Positions 27,945 through 38,124 of a DNA stretch of 64,000 bases are shown here, piece after piece; the stretch's first letter is position 1, and each line of letters starts with the position of its first letter. The notes under the pieces were generated by a model. That model saw only the letters and a list, made by a program, of their open reading frames with translations. It searched no databases and had not been told where the DNA came from. Location of the stretch: assembly GCF_009177065.1 (NCBI RefSeq), contig NZ_WEZF01000003.1:1-64000 (forward strand), written 5' to 3'. Source of the stretch: Tautonia marina (GTDB lineage: Bacteria > Planctomycetota > Planctomycetia > Isosphaerales > Isosphaeraceae). A program made the translations under genes and the position numbers.

Positions 27945-28823
27945 TCAGAGCCGATCGTAGGCGGTTGAAAAGAATTCGTCGAGTTGATCGACATCGCCCG
28001 TCTGAAAGCCTTGACGGAACCATCGGACGCGCTGCGCGGAGGTGCCGTGCGTGAAGGAGTCGGGGACGACCTGGCCCTGGCCTCGACGCTGCAGGGTATC
28101 GTCGCCGATGGCGTTCGCGGCGCGGAGGGCTTCTTCGAGATCGCCGGGTTCGAGAATCTGGTTCATGCGGTCGGCATGATGAGCCCAGACACCGGCGAGG
28201 AAGTCGGCCTGGAGTTCCAGGCGGACGGAGAGACTGTTGGCTTCCTCCTCGGTGCGGGCGGATTCCTGAAGGCGGCGGACCTCGTCGGAAATGCCGAGGA
28301 GATTCTGGACATGATGGCCGATTTCGTGGGCGATGACGTAGGCTCGGGCGAAATCGCCCTGGGCACCGAAGCGGTTACTCAGTTCGTCGAAGAATCCCAG
28401 GTCGAGATAGGCTTTCTCGTCGAGAGGGCAGTAGAACGGTCCCACGGCGGCACCGGCAAACCCGCATCCGTCGGTCTGAACGGCCCCCTGAAAGAGGACC
28501 AGCGTCGGTGGTTCGTAACGCTGGCCGAAGGAGGAGGGGAACAGCTCGTTCCAGACATCCTCGGTATCGGCCAGGACCACGGAGACGAATTCGGCCTGAG
28601 GATCGTTCTCGGGGGGATTGTCCGGAGCCCTGGCCGCGCCGGGGCCGACACCACCGGCACCGGCGGGCACGTCCTGGAGCAGCGCCTGGGGATCAACGCC
28701 CAGGGCGAGCATCACGAGGATGAGTACCAGAGAGCCGAGCCCGCCGCCGATGGCCAGGCCGCGGGTGGGAACGCCTCGGCGGTCTTCGATGTTGTCGCTT
28801 TGTCGTCTGCCTTCCCAGCGCAT
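27945..28823 (-). CDS. neutral zinc metallopeptidase, YpfJ/KPN_02809 type
   Basis: 292 residues. One membrane helix (about 24-42, GLAIGGGLGSLVLILVMLAL) anchors an outward domain. Zinc site IAHEIGHHVQNLLGI carries HExxH; ELQADFLAGVWAHHA supplies the third ligand. The regions VLADTEDVWNELF, AVGPFYCPLDEKAYLDLGFF and the final SFTHGTSAQRVRWFRQGFQ are hallmarks of the neutral zinc metallopeptidase family. Length is typical. Substrate is unknown for the whole family. Confidence 0.92.
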   Translation of the reverse strand: MRWEGRRQSDNIEDRRGVPTRGLAIGGGLGSLVLILVMLALGVDPQALLQDVPAGAGGVGPGAARAPDNPPENDPQAEFVSVVLADTEDVWNELFPSSFGQRYEPPTLVLFQGAVQTDGCGFAGAAVGPFYCPLDEKAYLDLGFFDELSNRFGAQGDFARAYVIAHEIGHHVQNLLGISDEVRRLQESARTEEEANSLSVRLELQADFLAGVWAHHADRMNQILEPGDLEEALRAANAIGDDTLQRRGQGQVVPDSFTHGTSAQRVRWFRQGFQTGDVDQLDEFFSTAYDRL

Positions 28824-28965
28824 GGTGAGAGTCCTCAAGAAGGATCTCTCCGGGCTGTCGAGTCTCGATCGACGGGCCGGGTGATCCCGATGCGATGAGA
28901 TTAGGCGAACGGGGTGGGCGTTGGCAAGGAGTGTGGCGAAGATGCTGCTTGGGTGGAGGCGGGGA

Positions 28966-29529
28966 TCACAGCCAGCCGAGGGCATCGAGCGCGGCGAGGT
29001 GCTTGCAAAAGGTGTCGGAGCGGTCGGCGATTTCGTAAATCCAGTGGGCGCAATCGCATTGGGTCGAGCCGTCGGCGAGCCGGCAGGCATGAAAGGGGCC
29101 GTCGTCCGAGAGGGGGATGCGGGTCAATCGCCAGATGCGGGGGGCATCGACGGCGGGGGGCTGGCGATGCAAGGCATAGGTCGTGCCGCCGATGACGACG
29201 AGCACGGCATCCGGGGTTGCGGATCGCCCGAGTGTCAGAACCGTCGCCGGGGGTTCGTCGAGGGCGGCTTCGAGCAAAGGAAGCCCGTAACGAGCCCGGA
29301 GGCGGTCCCAGGAGTTGCGGGCATCGGACAGGGCGCGGCGAAAGAACCAGGTGGTGTCGTGGAAAGGGCCGAGGAAGGATTCGGAGGCGGCGAGATCGGC
29401 CTCGGCCACATCAAGGATCATCCGGCCGCGCTGGGCAAGTTCGACCGCCTTGAACGCAGGCGCATCGAGGACGATCCGGCGAGGCCGGTCGTCGGTGGGC
29501 GGTGGAGGATGCTGGACGGGCAAGGGCAT
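28966..29529 (-). CDS. hypothetical protein with SWIM-like zinc-binding C-terminus
   Basis: 187 residues from an ATG at 29529 (GGAG about 10 nt upstream). The C-terminal end QCDCAHWIYEIADRSDTFCKHLAAL carries a C-x-C-x(n)-C-x-H pattern like SWIM zinc fingers. The middle (residues about 60-120) has no recognised domain. The frame stays open to 30093 but the added part is Arg/Ser-rich and not protein-like. SWIM fingers bind DNA or proteins; nothing more is known here. Confidence 0.6.
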   Translation of the reverse strand: MPLPVQHPPPPTDDRPRRIVLDAPAFKAVELAQRGRMILDVAEADLAASESFLGPFHDTTWFFRRALSDARNSWDRLRARYGLPLLEAALDEPPATVLTLGRSATPDAVLVVIGGTTYALHRQPPAVDAPRIWRLTRIPLSDDGPFHACRLADGSTQCDCAHWIYEIADRSDTFCKHLAALDALGWL

Positions 29530-30117
29530 GACCGAACCGCTCCAGTCGTCCCTCGGGTTCGAAGGGGCGACGACCACACACAGTCGGCTGAAGGCACCCG
29601 GAGAGATTGTGGTTCGAACGATCCTCGGCGCACCGGGAAACCCCGGAGTCGATCCGTCCGAATCAGGGCTGCGTCGGTCCGGTGGCGATTGGGACCAGAT
29701 GGAGGTAGTGCCGCGCGTCGCGGGGCTGCGAGTTCTGAGCCTCGGCAATGCGGTAGAGGCGACCGAGATGGGGAACCGGCCCGTCGACCGAGGGGGCAGG
29801 GAGTCTGGTCCGCTCGGCCGTTCGGGCCGATCCGATGAGGCAGACTTCCCGGAGTGAAGGGTGAGGTGATCGGTTTGGTTGCGGTGCCGAAGATCGCGGC
29901 CATTGAGGGGCGAGAAGACTCGACATCGTTGTCCCTCCGTGCGGTGTCCATCACAACGAGCCGTTGAGGCGGAATCCGGCATGCTCGCGCAACCGGAACA
30001 ACCTGAACATCCGGCATCAGTGTACTGAGCACCAGTCCGGGTGACAAGCGTGCAACGGAGGTTTTGTATCGAATATCCCGGCGTACAGCGCAAAAAGGTG
30101 CAGCAGGAGCGAGGGAA
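29530..30117. other. intergenic region, possible gene remnant
   Basis: About 590 bp between the SWIM-like gene and maf. No confident gene. A minus-strand frame at 29663-29926 gives protein-like composition only in its last 40 codons (VPHLGRLYRIAEAQNSQP), perhaps a decayed or very short gene. I found no RNA or promoter. Confidence 0.35.
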
Positions 30118-30699
30118 TCAAGGGATGGGAACGCCGAGGTCACGGAGGATGGTCGTCAGCGCCATCAAGGGGAGTCCGGTGATCGCCGAATGATCGGCGC
30201 AGACGATTTGCTCGAACAGGGCAATTCCCCGCGATTCAATCTTGTAGGCCCCGGCGCAGTCGATCGGCTGGTCGGCCAGGACGTAGCGTTCGATCTCGGC
30301 TCGGCTGAGGGAGCGGACGTGAAGGCGAGCCACATCCGTATGCTGAATGACGCGCGAACCCTGGATCACGGCCATTGCGGTGATCAGCTCGTGATCGCGT
30401 CCGGAGAGGGCAAGGAGTTGCTCCACGGCTCGTTCGACCGATCCCGGCTTGCCCAGGACCTGCCCTTCGAAGGCGACGAGTTGATCGGAGCCAATGACGA
30501 TTGCGGCAGGATTCGATTCGAGCCGGGCGACGGCGTCGGCCTTGGCAACCGCAAGCCGATCGGCCAGTTCGCGAGGGGAGAGCCCCTGATGCTTGAGCGC
30601 GTCTTCATCGACCCCAGGCGCCCGGCAGCGGAAGGGCAGTCCCAGGCGTTCGAGCAGGGCGCGACGGTACGGGGACGTGCTGGCGAGAATCAGGTCCAT
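30118..30699 (-). CDS. maf: Maf-family nucleotide pyrophosphatase
   Basis: 193 residues. House-cleaning pyrophosphatase that hydrolyses non-canonical or modified nucleotides. Motifs in order: LILASTSPYRRALLERLGL, CRAPGVDEDAL, LAVAKADAVA, VIGSDQLVAFEGQVLGKP (catalytic Asp), and DCAGAYKIESRGIALFEQI, then SAITGLPL. The SDQ (rather than SDT) triad resembles the YceF/m7GTP subgroup over the dTTP/UTP YhdE subgroup. Follows the propeller-like gene by 28 bp and is probably cotranscribed. Confidence 0.92.
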   Translation of the reverse strand: MDLILASTSPYRRALLERLGLPFRCRAPGVDEDALKHQGLSPRELADRLAVAKADAVARLESNPAAIVIGSDQLVAFEGQVLGKPGSVERAVEQLLALSGRDHELITAMAVIQGSRVIQHTDVARLHVRSLSRAEIERYVLADQPIDCAGAYKIESRGIALFEQIVCADHSAITGLPLMALTTILRDLGVPIP

Positions 30700-30727
30700 C
30701 GGCTTGGCTCGATTTGAGGGGGAGTGG

Positions 30728-31780
30728 TCAACGGACTTCCCTCACCGACCAGGAGGAGAGTTCGGAGGTGTTGATCAGGTTTTGGCGCAGATCGTTCAGA
30801 AGTTGCGTGAGCGTGTTTTGAGGGAGCGAACCTTCAATCAGGACCTGAACTGAGTCAAGCTCCCAGGAGGTCTGAACGGCAATCCCCTCGATCAGAAATC
30901 GTCTCGACAGGACATGTTCGTCCTCTGGGAGTGGGATCTGCGTCAACTGCATTCGAGAGGGAAGGAGGGTTTGATCGAGGTTTGAGAAAAGGATTTTTTC
31001 GAAAGGGACAATCACCCGCTCCGGGACCTCGATTTCGAATTCGCGCCAGTCGCTCCGGTCGGTCAGGCGCTGCCAAAGGCCGGTGGTGAGGTCGAGACGG
31101 AACTCATCAACCGAGCGTTTGAGAATGCCTTGCGACTGCGGAACACGTCGGAGGCGATCGACCATACGCTTGAGCATGCCTTGCGGTTCCGGATCGACCC
31201 AGACCCGACCGCCGGAGACGGTGATGCCTGATCGTTGGGCGTCGAGCGTTGCCGAATGAGAGGAGATCCAGCCGGGAGCCTCACCGTGAGTGGAGACGGG
31301 GTCGATGCGGTAGGTCTGGAGATCGAGGGTGAAGACAGGGGTCGTGCCGGGGCGGCGATCCTCGGGGTATCCCATGTTGCCGATGAGGATGAGCCGATCG
31401 CCAACGAGGGTGGCGGTGTGGAAGTCGGTCGGCGGGAAGACCTCGCGGGGGTAGCCGTAGATCTCGATCCTGTCGTCGGGGGTCTGGACGAGGACGTGGT
31501 TATAAATGCAGAAATCGGGATCGTAGAAATCTTCGTGTTCGCCAGCGACGCGAAGGATTCGGCCGTCGGGCAATTCGATGCGGGGCTGGCCAAGATCACC
31601 CGGGCACCAGTCGGGACCGTCGTCGGGATAAGCATCGAGGCCATAGTGCTGACGGAGTTCGACGGGGTCGATCCGCTCGCGGACGATCCACTCCCAGAGT
31701 TCCAGGTGCATGCGCTCTGGGTTTGATCGGCCGAAGCGGCGATGCCGCTGTTCGTGAAAGGTGGCGAGGGAAGGCGGCAT
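30728..31780 (-). CDS. hypothetical protein, possible Kelch-like beta-propeller
   Basis: 350 residues, no signal peptide. The middle contains repeated strands with GD-x-L-I-L-I-G and YP-x-x-D-R-R turns (TATLVGDRLILIGNMGY, FTLDLQTYRIDPVST, SGITVSGGRVWVDPE) which resemble Kelch repeats, but not enough blades for a confident call. The C-terminal 100 residues have a different alpha/beta composition. Placed between a Uma2-like gene and maf, all in one direction with gaps of 28-53 bp, suggesting an operon. Not recognised otherwise. Confidence 0.6.
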   Translation of the reverse strand: MPPSLATFHEQRHRRFGRSNPERMHLELWEWIVRERIDPVELRQHYGLDAYPDDGPDWCPGDLGQPRIELPDGRILRVAGEHEDFYDPDFCIYNHVLVQTPDDRIEIYGYPREVFPPTDFHTATLVGDRLILIGNMGYPEDRRPGTTPVFTLDLQTYRIDPVSTHGEAPGWISSHSATLDAQRSGITVSGGRVWVDPEPQGMLKRMVDRLRRVPQSQGILKRSVDEFRLDLTTGLWQRLTDRSDWREFEIEVPERVIVPFEKILFSNLDQTLLPSRMQLTQIPLPEDEHVLSRRFLIEGIAVQTSWELDSVQVLIEGSLPQNTLTQLLNDLRQNLINTSELSSWSVREVR

Positions 31781-31833
31781 CAGGGACCCCCGAATACGGG
31801 TCGAGCTTCCTTCCCGACGCGAACGAGCGTTCG

Positions 31834-32394
31834 CTAGGGCCGAGGAGGGAAGACGGAATCGACCTCCAGACGCCAGCCGGGGACGGCGGGTTCAGCGTCG
31901 GCAATCTGGCCTCGGGTGAAGACGATGGGAGCTTCGGGGTGATCGTGGCGGTAGGAGCGAATCACCTCGTCGATGGGGTCAACGTCCCAGACGACGAGCG
32001 TGCCGGCTTCGAAGTAATCGGTGCGCTTGGCGGCGTAGGAGCGGTCGGCGTCAGGGCCGAATTCGCCCAGGGTACGGACCTCGACCGCGAAGGTCGGAGG
32101 GCCGTCGATGAAGTTCATCGGATTGATCGGTGGGGCGCCGTCGTGAAAGGAAACAGCGGCACAGAACGATTGACGGCCAGACCGAAGGACGGGGACGGCA
32201 TAGGCAACCGTTGAAGTGAGCATCTCGCCGCGGCCGGTCTGTTCGGCATGGTGGTCGAGGGACAGAGCAAGCCGTCCGACGACCCGGGCCGGAAGGACTC
32301 CGAACATCGGGAGGTGGACAATCCGCCCGCCGATCAACTCGGCACGACCCTCGATAGCGTGGAGGTCTTCGATGGAAGCCGCAGTCGGGATCAT
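31834..32394 (-). CDS. Uma2 (DUF820)-like protein, degenerate nuclease site
   Basis: 186 residues with the Uma2/DUF820 fold of PD-(D/E)xK nucleases: N-terminal YAVPVLRSGR, a central FAVEVRT strand keeping the glutamate, and AAKRTDYFEAGTLVVWDVDP, typical of the family, with a lysine kept. The canonical PD at the first active-site position reads AAVSF, so the metal-binding Asp appears to be missing. Probably inactive as a nuclease. Uma2 genes occur in large numbers in cyanobacteria and planctomycetes and have no agreed function. Confidence 0.8.
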   Translation of the reverse strand: MIPTAASIEDLHAIEGRAELIGGRIVHLPMFGVLPARVVGRLALSLDHHAEQTGRGEMLTSTVAYAVPVLRSGRQSFCAAVSFHDGAPPINPMNFIDGPPTFAVEVRTLGEFGPDADRSYAAKRTDYFEAGTLVVWDVDPIDEVIRSYRHDHPEAPIVFTRGQIADAEPAVPGWRLEVDSVFPPRP

Positions 32395-32452
32395 CGGTGG
32401 TTGCCTCCGTCGGATCGAGGGGTTCAGGAAGCCTCATATTTCTCTGCGATTC

Positions 32453-32485
32453 GGGTGACTTGACTTCACTTCAGTCAAGTCACCC
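32453..32485. terminator. hairpin between carB and the Uma2-like gene
   Basis: Perfect 13-bp inverted repeat GGGTGACTTGACT / AGTCAAGTCACCC with a 7-nt loop, 35 bp past the carB stop. No U-tract. Likely ends the carB transcript. Confidence 0.65.
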
Positions 32486-32519
32486 AAACGACAGAAACGC
32501 AATTGACCGGAGAGCATGC

Positions 32520-35500
32520 TCACTGATTCAAACGCAACAGATCCTGGATCGCGTAAACGTCCAGCTCGTCGCCGCGGAGGCGTTCCAGGGCGGCCACGGC
32601 GGCGCGGGCGCCGGCGAGGGTGGTGATGCAGGGGACGCCGTGGGAGACGGCAGAGGCGCGGATGCGCCCCTCGTCGGTGCGGGCACCCTTGCCGCTGGGC
32701 GTGTTGACAATCAGGGCGATGGCGTTGTTGGCCAGGTGGTCGAGAATGTTGGGTCGGCCTTCCTGGATCTTGCGGACGGTGGTGACGGCGATGCCATTGT
32801 CGGCCAGGAACCCGCCGGTGCCGGGGGTGGACATGAGGTCGAAGCCCAGCTCGATCAGCTTGCGGGCGATCGGGACGACCCCGGGACGGTCGCGCTGGGC
32901 GACGGAGACGAAGATGGTCCCCTCGCGGGGCAAGCGGGTCGAGGCGGCGAGCTGGCTCTTGGCGAAGGCGGAGGGGAAGTCGTGGTCGATCCCCATGACC
33001 TCGCCGGTCGAGCGCATCTCGGGCCCGAGAACGATATCGACGCCGGGGAACTTGATGAAGGGGAAGACGGATTCCTTGACCGAAACGAAGGTCGGCTCGG
33101 GCTCGGTCGTGATGCCCTGCTCGCCCAGCGTCTTGCCGACCATCACCCGAGCGGCAGCCTGGGCGAGGTTCAGGCCGGTTGCCTTGGAGACGAAGGGGAC
33201 GGTGCGGCTGGCGCGGGGATTGACCTCAAGGACGTAGACCTCCCCATCCTTGACGGCGAACTGGATGTTCATGAGGCCGCGGACTTCGAGGGCCTCGGCC
33301 AGGGCGTAGGTTTGGCGCTTGAGTTCGGCGACGACCTTGGCGGGGAGGCTGTAGGGGGGGATGGCGCAAGCGGAGTCGCCGGAGTGAATCCCGGCCTCCT
33401 CGATGTGCTCCATCACGCCGCCGACGAGGGTTCGCTCACCGTCGCAAATGGCGTCGACATCGACCTCGGTGGCGTCTTCGAGGAACTTGTCGATGAGGAC
33501 GGGGTGATCGGGGCTGGCCTCGACGGCGTGGGCCATGTAGCGGTCGAGGCTCGGTTCGTCGTAGACGATCTCCATCGCTCGGCCGCCGAGCACGAAGCTG
33601 GGACGGACGACGACGGGGTAGCCGATCTGAGCGGCGATGCGGCGGGCCTGATCCTCGCTGGTGGCGGTGTCGTTGGGGGGCTGACGGAGGCCGAGTTGCT
33701 CGATGACGGTGCGGAAGCGGTCGCGGTCTTCGGCCTGGTCGATGCGATCGGGGCTGGTGCCGACGATCGGCACGCCGGCGGCTTCGAGGGCCTTGGCAAG
33801 GTTCAACGGGGTCTGGCCACCGAACTGGACGATGACGCCGGTCGGCTGGACGCGATCGACGATGTTGAGGACGTCCTCGACCGTGAGCGGCTCGAAAAAG
33901 AGGCGGTCGGAGGTGTCGTAGTCGGTACTGACGGTCTCGGGATTGGAGTTGACCATGACGACCTCGAAGCCGTCGTCGCGGAGGGCGAAGGCGGCCTGGC
34001 AGCAGCAGTAGTCGAACTCAATGCCCTGGCCGATCCGGTTCGGGCCGCCGCCGAGGATCATGATGCGGGGCTTGTCGCCGACGCGGGACTCGTCCTCGTC
34101 TTCGTAGGTCGAATAGTAATACGGGGTATAGGCTTCGAACTCTGCGGCACAGGTATCGACGAGTTTGAAGACGGCGTTGATGCCGCGCTGCTTGCGGTCG
34201 CGTCGGACCTCGACCTCGGAGGCGTTCCAGAGGTGGCCGAGTTGCTTGTCGGAGAAGCCGGAGCGTTTGGCCTCGCGGATCAGGTCGTCGGACGCGGCGT
34301 CGAGCGAACCGGCCTGGCGGAGTTTCCCCTCGATCTCGACAAGTTCGGCGATGTTTTCCAGGAACCAGGGGTCGATCTGGGTCAGGGCGTGAATGCGATC
34401 GATCGACATGCCGGAGAGCATCGCGTCGCGGATGGACCAGATGCGTTCGGAGTTCGGCGTGGCGAGCTTCGCGGTGATGTCGTCCTCGGATGGGCGATCG
34501 CCGGAATACCAGCGGTCTTTCGGGTCGCAGCCGAGCCCGAAGCGGCCCACTTCCAGACCTCGGAGGGCTTTCTGGAGCGATTCCTTGAAGGTCCGGCCGA
34601 TGGCCATGACCTCGCCGACCGACTTCATCTGGGTGGTGAGGACGGGATCGGCGTCGGGGAATTTCTCGAAGGCCCAGCGGGGGATCTTGGTGACGACGTA
34701 GTCGATCGTCGGCTCGAAACAGGCGGGTGTTTCTCGGGTGATGTCGTTGCGGATCTCGTCGAGCCGGAAGCCGACGGCGAGCTTGGCGGCGATCTTGGCG
34801 ATCGGGAAGCCGGTGGCCTTCGATGCCAGGGCACTGGAGCGGCTGACGCGGGGATTCATCTCGATGACGATCATGCGGCCATCTTTGGGATTGATGGCGA
34901 ACTGAACGTTCGAGCCGCCGGTTTCGACGCCGATCTTGCGAAGGATGGCGATGGAGGCATCGCGCATCCGCTGGTATTCCTTGTCGGTAAGGGTCTGAGC
35001 GGGGGCGACGGTGATCGAGTCGCCGGTGTGGACCCCCATCGGGTCGAAGTTCTCGATGGAGCAGACGATGACGGCGTTGTCGGCGCAGTCTCGCATGACC
35101 TCCATTTCGTATTCCTTCCAGCCGAGGATGCTCTCCTCGATCAGGACGGTGTGAACGGGGCTCAGTTCGAGCGCATAGGTGACCATGCGGTCGAACTCGT
35201 CCTTGTTGAAGGCGATGCCGCCTCCAGAGCCGCCGAGGGTGAAGCTGGGGCGAAGGACGCAGGGGAGGCCGACCTCGTCTCGGATGGCCCGGGCCTCGTC
35301 GAGCGAGTGGGCGACGCCGGATCGGGCCGATTCGAGGCCGATCTCGTCCATGCACTGCTTGAACAGCTCGCGGTCCTCGGCCTTGCGGATGGCGTCGGCG
35401 TCAGCACCGATGAGGCGGCAGCCGAGGCGATCGAGGGCGCCGGACTCGGCCAGGGCGAGGCCGACGTTCAAACCCGTTTGGCCGCCGAGGGTGGGCAGGA

Positions 35501-35756
35501 CGGCGTCGGGACGCTCCTTGGCGATGATCCGTTCGACGACCTCAGGGACGATCGGCTCGATGTAGGTCCGGTCGGCCATGCCGGGGTCGGTCATGATCGT
35601 GGCCGGATTGGAATTGGCGAGGACGACCTCGTAGCCTTCCTCGCGGAGGGCCTTGCAGGCCTGGGAGCCGGAGTAGTCGAACTCACAAGCCTGGCCGATG
35701 ACGATCGGACCAGCGCCGATGATGAGGATCTTCTCGATGTCCTTGCGCTTGGGCAC
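32520..35756 (-). CDS. carB: carbamoyl-phosphate synthase large subunit
   Basis: 1078 residues, full length. Makes carbamoyl phosphate from bicarbonate, ammonia (from CarA) and two ATP for arginine and pyrimidines. Two homologous ATP-grasp halves are visible: [22 protein letters not shown] (residues about 8-30) then the first grasp domain to about 400, and [21 protein letters not shown] starting the second at about 565, with [10 protein letters not shown] and [16 protein letters not shown]. The C-terminal MGS-like allosteric domain (about 930-1078, [13 protein letters not shown]) is complete. carA is not adjacent. A long reading frame on the opposite strand is an artefact of GC-rich codon bias. 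Confidence 0.98.
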   Translation of the reverse strand: MPKRKDIEKILIIGAGPIVIGQACEFDYSGSQACKALREEGYEVVLANSNPATIMTDPGMADRTYIEPIVPEVVERIIAKERPDAVLPTLGGQTGLNVGLALAESGALDRLGCRLIGADADAIRKAEDRELFKQCMDEIGLESARSGVAHSLDEARAIRDEVGLPCVLRPSFTLGGSGGGIAFNKDEFDRMVTYALELSPVHTVLIEESILGWKEYEMEVMRDCADNAVIVCSIENFDPMGVHTGDSITVAPAQTLTDKEYQRMRDASIAILRKIGVETGGSNVQFAINPKDGRMIVIEMNPRVSRSSALASKATGFPIAKIAAKLAVGFRLDEIRNDITRETPACFEPTIDYVVTKIPRWAFEKFPDADPVLTTQMKSVGEVMAIGRTFKESLQKALRGLEVGRFGLGCDPKDRWYSGDRPSEDDITAKLATPNSERIWSIRDAMLSGMSIDRIHALTQIDPWFLENIAELVEIEGKLRQAGSLDAASDDLIREAKRSGFSDKQLGHLWNASEVEVRRDRKQRGINAVFKLVDTCAAEFEAYTPYYYSTYEDEDESRVGDKPRIMILGGGPNRIGQGIEFDYCCCQAAFALRDDGFEVVMVNSNPETVSTDYDTSDRLFFEPLTVEDVLNIVDRVQPTGVIVQFGGQTPLNLAKALEAAGVPIVGTSPDRIDQAEDRDRFRTVIEQLGLRQPPNDTATSEDQARRIAAQIGYPVVVRPSFVLGGRAMEIVYDEPSLDRYMAHAVEASPDHPVLIDKFLEDATEVDVDAICDGERTLVGGVMEHIEEAGIHSGDSACAIPPYSLPAKVVAELKRQTYALAEALEVRGLMNIQFAVKDGEVYVLEVNPRASRTVPFVSKATGLNLAQAAARVMVGKTLGEQGITTEPEPTFVSVKESVFPFIKFPGVDIVLGPEMRSTGEVMGIDHDFPSAFAKSQLAASTRLPREGTIFVSVAQRDRPGVVPIARKLIELGFDLMSTPGTGGFLADNGIAVTTVRKIQEGRPNILDHLANNAIALIVNTPSGKGARTDEGRIRASAVSHGVPCITTLAGARAAVAALERLRGDELDVYAIQDLLRLNQ

Positions 35757-35993
35757 GGGCGGTGACTCGCTTCGCTTCGCTTCGGGAGGGACGCGGCGTG
35801 GGGACGAACGGACAGGCGGCGCGCATCGGGCCGCGGCACCTCGTTTCGATCCCGCTCGATCGAGGAGCCGCGGCCCGAAAATCGCCTGATTCTAGCCGGA
35901 AGACCGGCCCACCGACAAGGTTCGCCACCAGGGATGAGCAAGATCTCGCCGCCGAAGTGATGCCGGGAACAGGGAATCGGCGGCGAGAACGGG

Positions 35994-36800
35994 TCAGTCG
36001 GCCTCGGGGTCGTCCTCAACGAGGGTGATATCGTCGGGGTAGGGGGGTTCGAGGGGACCTCGGTAGCCGTCGGCCTCGCACGAGTAGCAGCAGGCCAGGT
36101 CGGTGTAGGTCAGGCCGGGGTGGCGATCGAGAATTTCATCCTCGGGAACACCGTGATCACGCATGGAGAGGATGTCATCGACGCGGAGGTTGAACTGATC
36201 CAGGACCGGCCATCGGGCATCGAACGACGGAACCATGGCAACGCGGCTCCGCCAGTCGCGCGCGGCGGCCTCGATCTCGTCGACCTCATCGTCCTTGCCG
36301 TCGTCGATGGGGTCTTCGGAGGGGAGGACCGGCTCGGGCTCGGGCTTCGTGGATTGCGGCGGAGCCGAAGCAACCGGAACGGGAGGATTCGGCGGAGCCT
36401 CGGGGAGGAGAATTGACGCCAAGGTGGGGTTTTCCGGGTCGGAATCGATGATTTTCCGGAGCAAGTCGAAGGTTTTCTGACGCTCTCGGAACGAGGTGAG
36501 CATGGTCTTGAGATACTGGTTCGCGCCGGGAACGCCTTGATCGAGGGCGGCGTAGGCTTTTCGAACACGCTCGAACGTCCAGAGAATGATGTCGATGCCG
36601 CGGTGTTCCAGGTCGGTTCGGGGAGCCAGGAGCGTTCGGATCTGGTCACAGACCGCCCGGAAGGCATCGTCGTTCATCGACCCGAGCGGGTACTGAAGAA
36701 AGATCGAGAGGTCGGTCTTGGGTCGAGTGCTGGTCCGAGATTTCCGGGGGCGAGGGTCACCGTCGGACGAATCGCGCTGGGGTTTTGGAGTGCGAGCCAT
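35994..36800 (-). CDS. hypothetical protein with DUF433-like C-terminus
   Basis: 268 residues from ATG at 36800; an in-frame ATG at 36890 is possible. Residues about 30-130 form a helical domain (FLQYPLGSMNDDAFRAVCDQI, ERQKTFDLLRKII). A Pro/Glu-rich linker and acidic stretch (about 155-185) lead to LRVDDILSMRDHGVPEDEILDRHPGL, which matches the DUF433 helix-turn-helix-like fold that is often an antitoxin. Final DDITLVEDDPEAD is acidic. No toxin gene lies beside it. The upstream 18-bp element at 36987-37004 is shared with the STGP gene at 12 kb. Confidence 0.6.
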   Translation of the reverse strand: MARTPKPQRDSSDGDPRPRKSRTSTRPKTDLSIFLQYPLGSMNDDAFRAVCDQIRTLLAPRTDLEHRGIDIILWTFERVRKAYAALDQGVPGANQYLKTMLTSFRERQKTFDLLRKIIDSDPENPTLASILLPEAPPNPPVPVASAPPQSTKPEPEPVLPSEDPIDDGKDDEVDEIEAAARDWRSRVAMVPSFDARWPVLDQFNLRVDDILSMRDHGVPEDEILDRHPGLTYTDLACCYSCEADGYRGPLEPPYPDDITLVEDDPEAD

Positions 36801-36986
36801 GATGATCGTTCCAATCGTGAAGGTGCCGAACGGAGTTGCAAACGATCGGCGGGGAGTTCGTCGGGGAGTTCCTGCAGCGTCGCAGGTCATCGAGCGTGGG
36901 TGCGCCCCTCCGACGTCGCGAGGCTCGGGCGGTTGGCACGAGTCTCACGGTGATCGCCGCTCCTTTTAATCATCGAAAGAAAGATA

Positions 36987-37004
36987 GGGTCCAGTCACAA
37001 AATC
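36987..37004 (-). promoter_or_regulatory. shared upstream element, copy 2
   Basis: Minus-strand reading GATTTTGTGACTGGACCC, 187 bp before the 36800 start (97 bp before the alternative 36890 start). Matches 16 of 18 positions of the element at 12130-12147. A related GTGATTTTGT lies nearby at about 37012-37024. Confidence 0.35.
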
Positions 37005-37052
37005 AGGCGGAACGATCAAGAAAATTTACAAAATCACGTCAAGCTTTCAGAA

Positions 37053-37931
37053 TCAGCGGCCGTCGGCGGGGACTCGGACACGTTTGCGCGTGACGAAGGG
37101 TTCCTCGCTGCCTTCGAGCGGGTCGCCGGGCTGAATCGACGCGAGCCGAGCTTCGGCGCGGGCGGCGTACTCGGGAGAAAGCTCGAAACCGAGGTAGCGA
37201 CGACCGAGTTTCCGAGCCGCGGCAAGGGTGGTCCCACTGCCGGCGAACGGGTCGAGCACCAGATCCGCTTCCGAGGAACAGGCCCGGATGATTCGACCAA
37301 GGATTTGCTCGGGCATCTGGCAGCCGTGCCAGCCGGCGCGTTCCTTGAAAGTCCCGCAAACTCGGGGGACGTACCAGGTGTCGGAGGCAGGCTGGAAGCC
37401 TTCGGGAACGTCCTGAGGGCGGAGAATCCAGGTGTCGTCGGGGAGCCTTCCCTTGGGATTGGCTCGGCGATCGGCGTAAATCAGCTGGCGAGCCGAGGGG
37501 ACCCGGACGGCATCGTCGTGAAAGGTGAACTGACGAGGATCTTTGACAAAATAAAAGAGATGGGCATGACTCCGGGCGAACTTTCGGGCGCAGTGAACGC
37601 CGAAGGTGTAGTACCAGATGACCCAGCTTCGGAGGTGGAGCTTCAGTTCGCGGTGAAAGAGGACTTTTAATTCGGCGGCAAACTCGTCGCCGATGGCAAG
37701 CCAGAAGGTGCCCGTTGGCTTCAGCAGGCGAACGACCTGCCGGCCCCACTGGAGCGACCAGTCGAGGTACTCGTCGGCCTTGCGAGCGTCCTGGTAAACA
37801 TCGTACTCGTAGCCGATGTTGAAGGGGGGATCGGCAAAGGCCAGTGCCACGCTCTCGCCGGGGAGCGAGGCCATCGCCTCGACGCAGTCACCGTGCAGCA
37901 ATTGATCGACCGGAAGGCCGCTTCGGGGCAT
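37053..37931 (-). CDS. beta-class N4/N6 DNA methyltransferase, orphan
   Basis: 292 residues from ATG at 37931; 37997 is an alternative start. Transfers methyl from S-adenosylmethionine to an exocyclic amine in DNA. Motif order is beta-type: catalytic motif IV ([11 protein letters not shown], residues about 33-43) comes early and motif I ([15 protein letters not shown]) late. A helical insert [19 protein letters not shown] and [10 protein letters not shown] target-recognition part lie between. The DPPF form is found in both N6-adenine and N4-cytosine enzymes. No restriction gene is adjacent, so it is probably solitary. Confidence 0.9.
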   Translation of the reverse strand: MPRSGLPVDQLLHGDCVEAMASLPGESVALAFADPPFNIGYEYDVYQDARKADEYLDWSLQWGRQVVRLLKPTGTFWLAIGDEFAAELKVLFHRELKLHLRSWVIWYYTFGVHCARKFARSHAHLFYFVKDPRQFTFHDDAVRVPSARQLIYADRRANPKGRLPDDTWILRPQDVPEGFQPASDTWYVPRVCGTFKERAGWHGCQMPEQILGRIIRACSSEADLVLDPFAGSGTTLAAARKLGRRYLGFELSPEYAARAEARLASIQPGDPLEGSEEPFVTRKRVRVPADGR

Positions 37932-38124
37932 GGGAGCAGTCTCTCGGCTCGGAGGTGCAACGCGATCCCGCCCAGAGAAGGCGAGAGAGGTCGTCATCAA
38001 AGCGTGAATCTGATGGGGCAACTCACGGCATGCTGACCAAATCCTAGCACGCCGGGAGGTTCCCTGAGGGCTTGGGCGTTGCGGGATCAGGGGCGGGTGA
38101 TGAGGGTGGTGTCGATGTCAGCGG

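Noticed and set aside
32397-35765. Open reading frame of about 1120 codons on the plus strand opposite carB
   Set aside because: It is entirely antisense to an unmistakable carB; the composition (Gly/Asp/Glu/Val) mirrors GC-rich codons of the real gene.
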